From: Leptobrachium leishanense
Taxonomy: Eukaryota; Chordata; Amphibia; Anura; Megophryidae
DNA: 64,000 bases
Assembly: GCA_009667805.1 (NCBI GenBank)
Contig: CM019064.1
Location: forward strand, 77,498,400-77,562,399
Direction of reading: 5' to 3'
Each line of letters opens with the position of its first letter. Positions within the stretch are counted from its first letter, which is position 1. Position numbers and translations under genes: made by a program. Shown here one piece after another: positions 22,267 to 32,637 of the stretch. A model generated the notes under the pieces. It was not told the DNA's origin. It did not search any database and worked only from the letters and a program-made list of their open reading frames with translations.

Positions 22267-22300
<34 letters not shown>

Positions 22301-23999
22301 CTTTCAGTGCAACGACTCATATAATTAGTTTCCAAATTTCAACCAGGAATAGGCATAGTACATATTTTAGGTTTTAATCTATCGCTCCCGCTGGGCATAA
22401 AGTCAACCTCTGGGCTTTGCATGTGGTTCCTTATACTGGAAATTTCACTAATGAAAAATTGACACTTTAGAAAGTGTTTTTCTGCTAGTTACACGCAAAG
22501 CACAGTTGTAATTTAGACTAGATGCTCATGTTAAGTTAAAAGAAGCAATCCAAGCATCCCGACAACCCACTGTACCGTTTTTACATAGCTGATGGAACCT
22601 GGAAGTTACTTTCGTCTTGCCCACACTTTACACAAAACTGTAGCAATTTGCAAAAATCATTGGGCCCTATTCCAAGCGAGGTGTCATGATTAATGCATGA
22701 GCTGTTAAGTGCATGTGTGTGTGTTTGTGATATGTTTAATGTTTGCGTGAAATGTGTGAAGTTTATGTGTGTGATAGGCGGAATGTGTGTGGATGTGTTA
22801 AGTAAGCATGGTGGGTTTGTACAATAATATATTTTGCTTAATTAATACATAACGAAAACTGTGTGAAATCTGTTTAAAGGCGCTGAGACAATTATAATAG
22901 AAATTAAAATATATCTTTGTGAAGAGTGCCGCTATTTGTAGAAAGGTATGGAATCTCAACAACATGAAAAGTTATGCAAGATGAACCAGTTATACAAAAG
23001 CTATCAGCATATTGTAAAGAAAATATTAATTAGGTGCAAAACGATAACTTTTCTGTCGATAACAGGTTAGTTTCTGGAATAAAGATTCTGTGTCCACTCT
23101 TGCTCGCCTTTTTGCAGGAAGGTGGCTAAATCGTAGATGGTCTTCTGATGAGCTAAAAGTATTCCCTGGTGGTCCAGCGGGACAGCGGTGTGGTCTGGAT
23201 TTCTGTTGGATGTCGGCACTCAATGATGTTCTGATTTACAATGAGTGTCGGTATCACATGGGAGCAGTTACTGCTTTGCACCAGACCACCAGGGATTTTC
23301 TGCTAAAACAGATACCTCTGATCGGCACTAAATGCCTCCCGGAGTCACTGATCATTCCCACCAGTTTATGTTTTAAGAAATGATTCACAGAAACTGGCTC
23401 AATCCCACCAACATAATAAACCCTTTGCAATCAGAGGCCCAACTCCTTCATAACATGGATGAGCGGTGACCCAGAATACAGACCCCCCCCCCAGAATAGT
23501 AGGTAAGAGTCAAGTCAAAGGTCCAGGGTAGAAGAGAGACACTACCAGGGGAGAATGCAAACATTGAGCACTCGGGCAGTGCACAAGAGCCTGGATGGGC
23601 GAGGGGCCTGGTTTGGGGGCCCCATCAGACAGCCTTGGTGCCTGGTAGGCCAGGACGTGTGTGGAGCAACATGGGAATTCCCTCCCCAGCGCTGGGACAC
23701 TCCACTAATGTCCTGGAACCCCATTCTGTCCCTGCTCGGTGTGATCTGGCTCAGGGCAGCGCTGCAGCCGTAGCAGGCTGACATGAAACATGTCAGCAAT
23801 AGCTGTGGGACTTCCCCACATGACGCGGGTGTCATCCACATGCGCGATGACGGCAGATAATGGGATTCCCTCTGTCCCTGCCCGGCAAGGAAAAATCCTG
23901 TTACAGGAGGTGCAGGGATATTTGGACCCCTGCATCTTTGGAGCCATGTGTCCTACAAAGATGCTCCAGGAGGCGTTGGAAAGACCAGAGTCTTCATGG
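21823..23999. other. Mostly unassigned sequence with a hammerhead-like relic
   Basis: Contains (AT)n at about 22271-22297, a TG-rich tract near 22713-22790, a short inverted pair (CCCTGGTGGTCC near 23163 and AGACCACCAGGGA near 23282) and a C run near 23485. A motif at 22173-22207 reads CTGAAGA, stem AGAGA/TCTCT, then GAAAGCTT, resembling a worn hammerhead core. No exon or gene is supported. The 97-residue frame at 23090-23383 spans the inverted pair. Confidence 0.4.
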
Positions 24000-24034
24000 A
24001 AGATGAAGTTAGCTTAGGCTAACGAAACACGTTG
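24000..24034 (+). ncRNA. Degenerate hammerhead-ribozyme-like motif
   Basis: GATGA (24002-24006) is followed by stem GTTAGC-TTAG-GCTAAC (24008-24023), then GAAA (24024-24027) and the near-palindrome ACACGT. This is the order of a type I hammerhead core with a minimal stem III, as described in Penelope-like retroelements and satellite ribozymes. The two leading core bases expected as CT are AA here, so it should not cleave. Confidence 0.35.
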
Positions 24035-24035
24035 G

Positions 24036-26527
24036 ATGTGTTTTATTTGTTTTACTTATTAAATACCTTTTCAATTGCTGAGTTTGGCTATAGTCTCGTT
24101 CTGTTCGAGTGTTGCTGGAACTACAAATCACCGCCGTCTCAATCTGCAGCTTTCAGCTGCTTTATGTGACAGGGGTCTCCACTGTCATTACATGCTGACA
24201 CCATCCGTTCCACCGGCGAGCCAGGAGAACGCTCAATACCGATTGATGTGTACAAGGAGCTGAATCACATTTCCAGTTTCGATGGGCATTAAAATATTAG
24301 TCATTCTGTGAGTGCGGTCCTATTAGGGGCCTGTTTATCAGTTTCACTTGTTGTATAACGCTATGATTGTTTAATTTTCTCCTTTATAGACTTTATTCTA
24401 TTTTTGTTGCTGTGCTATTGGGCCTAGAGAGGAGGCCTAAGGAAGTCTAAGAATACGTATATATATACGTATATATATTTTCTTTTCTGTTCCCTCGTTC
24501 TCTCTCTCTCCTATTAGAAGCACTGTTTTGTTGTATTTCTTACCTGCTAAATCAGATTAGATGTAAAACGGGAGCCTCCTTGCCACTGGGGAGGATGGAA
24601 GACCTGACAAGGAACAGAGAGCTTTACGAACAACCAGAGGACATGACAATTTGGTTTTGATCAGCAGCTGTAAACTATTATGACTTGAGCTGCTAATGGA
24701 TAATGGCTCGTGCAAAACTATCCATCCATTAACGTGTTGCTATTAATGACTTGGTTGGAATAAGGTCCTATGTATATTTCAACTAGCTTTTAGATATGGA
24801 ATGCTTGAACACATTTTGAATATTAATAAAAGAACAAGTAAACAAACAACACTGATCATACAGCAGATGAGAGGATCAGCCAATATTTGGTTGCCCAAAT
24901 TATGTAGATCTTATCCTAAAAATATCTAAGAAAGGTCATACAACAACAAGCTATTTGACTGGAGAATAATATTCATGCAACACATTTTCTGCCAATTGAA
25001 TTACACATTTGTTTTTCCTTTCTGGATAAATTAAGATTCTGTTGGATGCTTGTTTATTCTGCATTAAGATTAATGTTTTCCAGACACAATCATTTGTTTT
25101 GCTCGGATTCCATAAGTGCCTTTCTCATATGCTGAGAATGTGTTAACATTTCTGCACCAGGCCCATCCAACCTGTCCAAGAGAATTATGGAGAATGTAGT
25201 CCAACAACAAGCTCGGCAGTACATCTCTTCTCTTCAAATATTCCACTATTATTCTATCTTCACCTTTTATTTTTTGTAATTGTTTTTGAAGAGCACAGTC
25301 TTTCATACTTTTTTTAGCGATCATAACATTTAAACTTGAATTCCTCACAGCAAACAAGTCATCTTCAGTGTCTGCCTCTTCATCTCTTGGCAGATGCAAT
25401 ACGCATGCGCAAAAAGTGCAACATTATGAGGATCTATACAAAATTCCAATTATCATCAGAATTTTGTCTAGAGGTGCTCATACAGAAATAAGTTTTTTCA
25501 TCCATCATCATTAGCATGACACATACAATGATCACAACAAAACTAAAACCACTGACAAGTGAAGTGAATAAGATTGATTATATCATTAGAATAGCACGTG
25601 TTAAGGGGTGTATATATTAGGCAGCAAGTGAATAATCCGATTTTGGAGTTCTTTTATTAGAAGCAGGAAAAATCGGCGGGTAAAGATCTGAGTGACTCTT
25701 GCAAGGGGCAAATAGTAATGGCCAGATGAAAGGGTCAGAACATCACCAAAACTGAAAGTCTTGCAGGGTGTTCTTAGTGTGCAGTGGTTAGTACCTACCA
25801 AATGTAGTGCAAGGAAGAACAGCTGGTGAACCTGCATCAGGGTGATGGGAGCCCAAGCTTCATTGATGAAAGTGGAGAGCAAAGGCTACCTCATCAAGTC
25901 AGATCGCATAGAGACTCTACTGTAGCTCACATAGTAGAAAAGCTTCCTACTGGCCATGTCAGAAAGGTGCTAGAATACACAGTCCATTGGCGTTTTCTGC
26001 GTATTGGGTTGTGCGCTCAAGATGACCCCTGACTACCATCAAATACAAACTTTACGCCGTTACAGATTTACACATGAGATAAGACTGCAGAATGAAATTG
26101 TCTCTTAAATGTAGGACTTCAGGCGTAAATGGGTTAATGTACAGTAAGCAAGAGTACTCTTGAAAAAGACATTGTTTAGAAGAAACGCGTTGAGTGTTTG
26201 TATTCTTTTAACAGTTGTCTGTGTTTTTGGTTACTCCTGGATATGAGACTTTAAGTTTATCACTGAGAGAGTACGCAAAGTCAGCTTGAACTGCCGAGGT
26301 AAAGACTAAAGAGAGGTGTCAATGGGCCTGGTGGTCAGTTTACCCTTACATAAATATGAAGGTGCAAGGGAGTACATATTATTGGCTATTATAGCATTAG
26401 GATGTTTGTCTTTTAAATATGCTCCTCTTATACCACTATAATGCATCAATTACATATTTTCTGGAGTACCATTATTAACTTTAATTGTTGCCAGGATTAA
26501 TCATATTTGAACCTATTTCCTTATAAA
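24036..26527. other. Unassigned sequence, one protein-like minus-strand frame
   Basis: No exon, RNA gene or element boundary is clear. The frame at 25070-25399 on the minus strand (109 residues, acidic start DEEADTEDD then KSMKDCALQKQLQKIKGED) is more protein-like in composition than its neighbours. I cannot assign it to a family and it may be a worn transposon-associated ORF. A second hammerhead-like tail, GAAACGCGTTGAG, sits at about 26182-26194. Confidence 0.35.
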
Positions 26528-26716
26528 CAGTGGATAGCAAAAGTCTACACGCCCCTATTAAAATGTCAGGTTTCTGAGATGTAAAAAAACGAGACAAGGT
26601 ATTATAATTTCAGGAGTTTTCCACCTTTAATGTGACCTATAAACTGCACAAATCAATTGAAAAACAAACTGAAATCTTTTAGGTGGAGGGAAGAAAAATA
26701 AAAAAAATAAAATAAT

Positions 26717-28184
26717 TAAGTCACTCAAGAGCTCCTTACTAACATACCTCAATACAGAATGCACCTGTATACATGTAACATAATGACTATTTTTCTACAT
26801 ATTTATTTTCTGTTAATCTGTATATGTGTTGTTTTCTTAACCCTTTCGCTGCTGAGGCTTTTCCCGCCCCTGTGCTGAGGTCATTTTTACCTGTTTTGCT
26901 CATCATGTTTAAACGTGTTTTGAAGGCTTATTTTAGTATATGACCCAGACATATTAAATATCGTTCTTTCCGTCAGACTCAGTAGATTCATAATATGTCA
27001 TTATTATATGTATACGTCATGACCTGTCTGTATATTATAACAAAAAATGCAATAAAATATGTATTTTCAATAATTTACAATGTGTAAAGTGTTTTTTTTC
27101 ACATTTTAACATGCGAGCAATTGCGGTTATATTTTGTATGGGGTGCGCTTGTTAAAAAAATTAGAGATGGGGTCTCGTTACATTTTTTTTTGGGGAAAAT
27201 TACACTATTTTTAACAAACGCACCGCATACAAAAATCGTTAGTGCAGCATCATTGTTCACATTATAATTGAAATGGGAACAATATTGCTACACTAACAAA
27301 CCAAAAAAAATAAAAAAAAAGTGTTTATTTTTTTTTTATAATTTGTTTTTTAATTTTTTTTATTTTTATTTTTCATTTTTTTTTTTTTTTACAACTTTTT
27401 TCACTTTCATGTTTGGTATCGTTATACCAAAATTTAACTCCTAACTGCCACGGATCGGGAGATAGGGAGTTCATTGGAACTCCCTATCTCCACCGTTGGT
27501 GGCAGTTAAGGGTTAACTCTAGGACTGGCGTCATCGTGCTACGCACGATGACGCCAGTCCTCAGGGGGAGTTCCCGGAGGCTTGGCCGACATCCAAGATG
27601 TCGGCCAGCTCCGGGAAAGGATCGCGAACCGGCACTTTTCAGCGCCGATTCGCGATCCAGCTCCCCAGGGGTTAATGCCAGGCATCATTTGGAAGGGCAG
27701 GCTGTGCCCTTCCAAATGATGCCTGGGTTAACCCCCGCAGAGCCGCCGATCGGGAGGGAGAGAGGTCCGAAGGACCTCCCCCCCTCCCTTTCAGGCGCCT
27801 CCTCCGCACATGCGGGGGGGGCGCCTGAATTTGGTGTCATCGCGCTGCCGCGATGACACCAAATTCCGGCAGCTGCTGTTCCGGATGCCGGGCTGACATC
27901 CAGGATGTCAGCCCACACCGGAGGGGCCAGCGATCGGCCGGAACCCGGCCGAACGATGACCCCAATGGGAGGACGCGCTCAGCGCGTCCTCCGCATACCA
28001 GCGAGAATGCTGAGGACGCGCTGAGCGCGTCCTCAGCATCGAAGTGGTTAATATCTTGCATTGTATTACTTTGTATTTCTGTAACTGTAACACTTCAATG
28101 TTCTTGAACCCAGGACATACTTGAAAACGAGAGAAATCTCAATGTATCCTTCCTGGTAAAATCCTTTATAAATAAATAATTCCC
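26717..28184 (+). mobile_element. LINE 3' tail inserted in the Tc1 relic, interrupted by TTAA element c
   Basis: 26717-26836 (AAGTCACTCAAGAGCTCC through TTATTTTCTGTTAATCTG) and 28052-28184 (TATCTTGCATTGTATTAC through CCTTTATAAATAAATA) are two halves of one LINE 3' end. The complement of the continuous form is at 31083-31420. The tail ends in an AAATAAATAA simple repeat typical of this LINE. Only non-coding 3' sequence and the last few codons are present. Confidence 0.7.
26841..28047. mobile_element. TTAA element copy c
   Basis: TTAA at 26837-26840 and 28048-28051. Ends are CCCTTTCGCTGCTGAGG and the inverted CCACTTCGATGCTGAGG (14 of 17 match). The AT-rich half comes first (TTCACATTATAATTGAAATG), then a run of hairpins: 27430-27514, the pair ACTGGCGTCATCGTGC/GCACGATGACGCCAGT at about 27525-27560, GGCCGACATC/GATGTCGGCC, GATCGCGAACCGG/CCGATTCGCGATC, the arm pair at 27671-27731, AATTTGGTGTCATCGCG/CGCGATGACACCAAATT, GGGCTGACATCC/GGATGTCAGCCC, and GGACGCGCTCAGCGCGTCC twice at the right end. 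It is inserted in the LINE tail at TTAA, so the empty site can be read from 31275-31310. The 147-residue frame inside is a by-product. Confidence 0.9.
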
Positions 28185-28306
28185 TCTACCTTTACTAAGG
28201 CCCTAGTTCCAGCTGAAGTAAAATAGCCCCCTGGCACGATGATGCCACCGCCATGCTTCACTGTGGGTATGGTGTTCTTTTGGTGATGTGCAGTGTAGCT
28301 TTTGCA

Positions 28307-28525
28307 TCAAACATATCTTTTGGTATGATGGCCAAAAAGTTCAACCTTGGTTTCATCAGACCACAACACATTTTCCCACATGTGTTTGGGAGATTTCAGA
28401 GGTGTTTTTGCAAAATTTAGCTGGGCTTGATTGTTTTTCTTCATAAGAAAAGTCTTCCGACTCGCCACTCTACCCCATAGCCCAGACATATGAAGAATAC
28501 GGGAGATTGTTGTCACATGTATCAC
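28307..28525 (-). pseudogene. Tc1-like transposase fragment
   Basis: About 72 residues remain, including NVLWSDETKVELFGHH, the segment holding the first catalytic aspartate of the Tc1 DDE triad. Before it, SRILHMSGLWGRVASRKTFL matches the end of the second helix-turn-helix and the linker. Stops and shifts lie on both sides: the DNA-binding part is traceable in DNA up to about 28800, and the second aspartate and the glutamate are gone with the deleted part. This is an old, inactive relic, unrelated in detail to the two younger Tc1 copies at 36960 and 58576. Confidence 0.75.
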
Positions 28526-28980
28526 ATAGCCAGTACTTGGCAGATATTCCTGCAGCTCCTTTAATGTTGCTGTGGGCCTCTTGGCTGCCTCCTTGACCCG
28601 TTTTCTTCTCGTCTTCTCACATTTGGAGGGACGGACGTCCAGTTCTTGGTAATGTCAGTGTTGCACCATATTTTCTCCACGTAATGATGACTGCCTTCAC
28701 TGCGTTCCATGGTTTATCTAATGCCTTGGAAATTCTTTTGTATCTTCTCCTGACTGATACCTTTTAACAATGAGACCCTTCTGATGCTCTGGAAGCTTCT
28801 CTGAGGACCATGGCTTTTGCTGTAGGATGCGACTAAGAAAATGTCAGGAAAGACCTACTAGAACAGCTGAACTTTAATTGGGGTTATTCAGAGGCACTTT
28901 AAATGATGGCAGGTGTGTACTGACTCCTATTTAACATGATTTAATGTGATCGCTTAATTCTGTACATTGCTACATCCCCA

Positions 28981-29726
28981 TTAGGCCCGAGTTTATTGGT
29001 TGTGCGTTTATTACTAAAAAAAAAAACCAAAGATGCTGCATTTGGTTATATATTACACAAACGTACCAAGTCTTATTGTTATTTTTACAATGATGGTTCA
29101 TGTTTATTCAGTGAAAGGACACAATAGATAGTTTTCTCATGGAAAGGCCAACACAGCTCTTACAAAATGTGCTTATTAAAGCCTAGCTTTCCATGTAGTA
29201 AATCTGTGTTTGGAATTGCCCCCTCTTCTCACGCAGCCCAGTTTGGAGTTCTACTTTATTTTCCTTTCCTCCTACACTGGCTTTAAGCCATACTTTTCAA
29301 GAATTGATGCCAAGAACCTGTAAACATGCTTTATGAGTAGAATGATCCCACCTAGCAAGATCCATAGATATGATTCACTAGGTTTGTAGTTAATTACTGA
29401 CTCAATATATACTTAAGTGCTGACAATAAAAGCTGCCAATAAATCGTCTGTAAATACTGACAGTATGTGACTGAAGTTCAATGTGTTTAAAAAAAAATGC
29501 TGCACCTATCTCTGCACTGTTTAACTTTTCGTAGGGACAGTAAATGCAGTTTGCTAGAGATTTCATTGGTGCATGAAAAATAAGTGTGTATATTTTATGG
29601 TACAAAAAGGTGAATGTCCTCAACAAACAGAAGATTTTTAATGTTTCTCATAACCCACTGCTTCTTTTGGTGATCTGGAATGAGGCAAATTGACCCCCCT
29701 AATAAATAATAACAAATTGTATCTAA
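28981..29726. other. Unassigned AT-rich sequence
   Basis: No gene or repeat boundary recognised. Confidence 0.4.
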
Positions 29727-30010
29727 GGGGCTTATTCAGAGAGTACCGAAATGTCAACAACATTTCGGAGCTCTCTTGTTCCGCGCACTTCCCTGCACTT
29801 TGGGGAATCAAAGTTCCCCACCCTGCGTTGAAGTCAGCATTTACCACAGGGTCACCGGAGTGCAGGGAAAACCAGCTGCACACCTGCCGAAATCCCACCA
29901 AAAACCCGCCGGAACCGCAGCAAAAAACAAAATTTCCCGAAATTGGAGTCGCCAAAGCAGTTATTCGATGTAGGCGAAAACTGCTAAACTGTGACTATAA
30001 CCGTTGAACT
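29727..30010. mobile_element. GGGTTATTC-family relative, left part
   Basis: GGGGCTTATTCAGAGAG followed by GTACCGAAATG and later CGCCGGAACCGCAGC-like words matches the family at 6631 in style, with an inner hairpin CGAAATGTCAACAACATTTCG. The right end is not found. Confidence 0.4.
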
Positions 30011-31082
30011 GAGCTGAACTGCGCCAAATTAGCATGGCTGTGTTTAAATTACCTTTTAAAACTGAAACAATACTGCCGCTAGAGGGAGCCAGAGCATGAT
30101 ATGTGTGAAAGACTATGCTAGACTTAAAGACTATATCTCCCAGAAACCCTTGGGGAGGACAAGGAAGTGAGCGCGCTGGCGCCAGGAAGTGAGGAGCCTC
30201 ATGGACGGCGTGGGCAGAACGAGCAGAGCAGTGAGTGCAGTGATTTGCATGAGAGACACTGTCCAGGATCAAGGCCAGATTGGAACGTGGAGAGTTGGCG
30301 TTATCCAGTGCTGGTGATCGGGGAAAGAGTGTGTATCGTCTTACATTACTTTCCGCTGAGCAGTTCCGGTGACAGGCGTGTTCCAGGAGGACCTCGAGTA
30401 AGGAGGCCGAGGACGGAGCGGAGTGCGGGCGGCAATCGGTTACTGGCTGAGGAGAATCTGAGTCGGGAGTGTGGATTTCGGCAGCACCGGGTTCCAGACG
30501 GCTGAGAGAGGGACCTTCTGGTTGAGTAATCAGTTTGGGACAAGTTGTTTCGCCGGATGGATGAGAGGCCTCAGGTCTACAACTTCCATAACACTGCGCA
30601 CTTATCTGATTGCTTCAAATTACAGGGCCCCAACATTGACTAGTCAAAGTTATTTTCGCTCATTCACTGGCCAGTGGATCTAGTACCCAGGTACCCTAGG
30701 ACACACACACTAACGAGTTTTTTTCAGCAGGACTTAATAACCCTCAGTTTGTGGGCTTAACGGGTTTTACACCGCATGTATCCGTATTACAAAATTACGA
30801 CATTCGTTCCTGATTGATTTATTTCACGCCTAAAGTCTATGTTTATTCAGTGCCATTTATTTCTTCAGTAAAATATAGCATTAAGAAAATTCCACAACGG
30901 TGTGCTGGTGTACATAAACTTGTTAGTGCGATGAGAGGGGTCAAGTCGAGGGGGAACGCGTGGGAACAGAGTTCCGGCACTAATTTTGCAGAGGGCACGG
31001 AGTTCCCTTTGGTCCCATACTCTATAAAGCTTAAGTCACAATAAATATAGGATTTATCATATATTTTTTCTATATTCCACAT
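30011..31082. other. GC-rich unassigned sequence, possibly an LTR or other element
   Basis: 30060-30720 is much more GC-rich than the neighbouring single-copy sequence (GGAAGTGAGCGCGCTGGCGCC and similar). The 112-residue frame at 30167-30505 has low-complexity Arg/Gly/Ser content and no domain. It starts beside GCCGCTAGAGGGAGCC, a motif often seen in repeat-derived DNA. I cannot name it. Confidence 0.3.
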
Positions 31083-31920
31083 ATTTATTTATTTATAAAG
31101 TATTTTACCAGGAAGGAGACATTGAGATTTCTCTCTTTTTCAAGTATGTCCTGGGTTTAAGAAATTGAATTGTTACAGTAGGTACAGAAATACAAGGAAC
31201 ACAAACGGTTAGGCAGGCATTTTATGGATATATACACACACAGGCAGGTACAGTAGGTACAGAAATACAAAGTAATAAAATGCAAGATATTAAAAAAACA
31301 ACACAAATACACAGATTAACCCAGAAAATAAATATGTAGGAAATATAGTCCTTATGTCACATGTTTACAGGTACATTCTGTATTGAGGTATGTTAATAGG
31401 GAGCTCTTGAGTGACTTTAGACTGGGGGAAGATTTGATGGCATCTGGGAGGTTATTCCATAATTGTGGTGCTTTGTAGGAAAATGAGGATAGAGCCACTT
31501 TCTTTTTGTATTTTGGTATTGCAAGTAAGGTGCTGGTCCTGGATCGGAGGTTATAGGATGAGGGAACTGCTGGGGAAGCAGCCTATTCAGGTAGGGTGGT
31601 AGCTTCCCAGAAAAGCTCTTAAACACCAGGTTGGAAAGGTGAAGAGTGCATCTGGATTAATAAAGCGATGGCCAGTTTAGCTCTTTTAACATGTCACAAT
31701 GGTGGGTCATGTAGTTACATTGTAGTGCAAAGTGACAGAATGAGTTATACAATGTAGTAAGTTTCTGGAGGTGTGTTTGCGGGGTGGCTGCATACACTAC
31801 ATCCCCATATTCAATAGCCAGCATAAGCAATTGTTGTATAGTCTGCTTTCTCAATGACATATATACATTTAATATATCAGATCTGAGTGTATGTTTGTGA
31901 TACGTGCGAGGTGATAATTG
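31083..31920 (-). mobile_element. LINE 3' end (CR1/L2/Rex1-like group), minus strand
   Basis: Read on the minus strand, it carries the C-terminal end of an ORF2 protein: the frame at 31657-31860 includes AIEYGDVVYAATPQTHLQKL and HCDMLKELNWPSLY, matching the region after the reverse transcriptase domain in CR1/L2/Rex1 elements. A shift leads into LPPYLNRLL (frame at 31417-31626), and a second shift leads to KSLKSSLLTYLN before the stop. The 3' UTR follows, including CTTGAACCCAGGACATACTTG-like sequence, and a TTTATAAATAAATAAATA tail at 31083-31100. The element is 5'-truncated and multiply frameshifted. Other tails of this LINE lie at 26717-28184, 48862-48965 and 51086-51222. Confidence 0.7.
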
Positions 31921-32210
31921 CTTATTGGGAGACAGAAATCCTGGCGAGTTCCCACACTTCTTTTTTTAGGACTTGATCCCTGGATGAGACTAATCTGGGT
32001 TTATTCAGCGGCTCCTCCGGGGGTGAGCGCTACAATAATATGTGTTTAAATCAATAAAAGTTTATTAAAATGCATCCAAATAATAAAATAGGTCCTTCTT
32101 AAAAAAAAAAAAGAACTTCTACAAAATAAAGAAATGGCTTTTTAAAAAAATTGAGAAACAAAAATTTCGTCCAAAAAATACAAAAAGATGTTCTAAAAAA
32201 AATAAATAAA
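31921..32210. other. Unassigned A/T-rich sequence
   Basis: A- and T-homopolymer-rich stretch with no recognised feature. Confidence 0.4.
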
Positions 32211-32637
32211 GGGCCACATTACATACTTGGTGCTAACGTTTGCGTTCTCCTGCGTGAGCGTTAACATTAGCCCAAGTATTTAACACAAATTACAATCCAA
32301 ACGTTTGCGTTTGGAATCTTGCACTTTCCAGCGTGAGGTTACTGTACTTTGCGCTCCCTATACTTAACATGGGGAGCGCAAAGTGTTAATCAGCGTTAGG
32401 ATTACAAAGTCCTAACGCTGATTACCGTCCGGCCGTGGTTAACAAAAGGTTAACCACAGCCTGGACTTGGTGTTAACGGATTCCGCTTCTGCCGGCGTCT
32501 GCTTCAATGGAGTCCTATGGACTCCCATGAGAGGATGCGCACAGCTGCGCTTAATCCTGCCGCGCGCATCCCGGGGGTTAACACCCGCAAACAATGCAGG
32601 CAGCATTTTTTGTGCCTGCATTGTAATCTAGTGTTAA

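Larger units (their letters stand above)
26528..28980 (-). mobile_element. Old Tc1-like transposon, split by nested insertions
   Basis: The left end CAGTGGATAGCAAAAGTCTAC continues through AAAATGTCAGGTTTCTG to about 26716 and is preceded by a TA-rich flank. The transposase-bearing part resumes at about 28185 (CTAGTTCCAGCTGAAGTAAA) and fades at about 28980. The missing left-centre portion was lost around an inserted LINE tail (26717-28184), which is itself interrupted by a TTAA element. The layout follows Tc1 elements common in fish and frogs, with the transposase on the minus strand. The far terminal repeat was not found. Confidence 0.7.

Noticed and set aside
27413..27856. 147-residue frame
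   Set aside because: Covers hairpins of TTAA element c. No domain, and not preserved as a frame in copies b or d.
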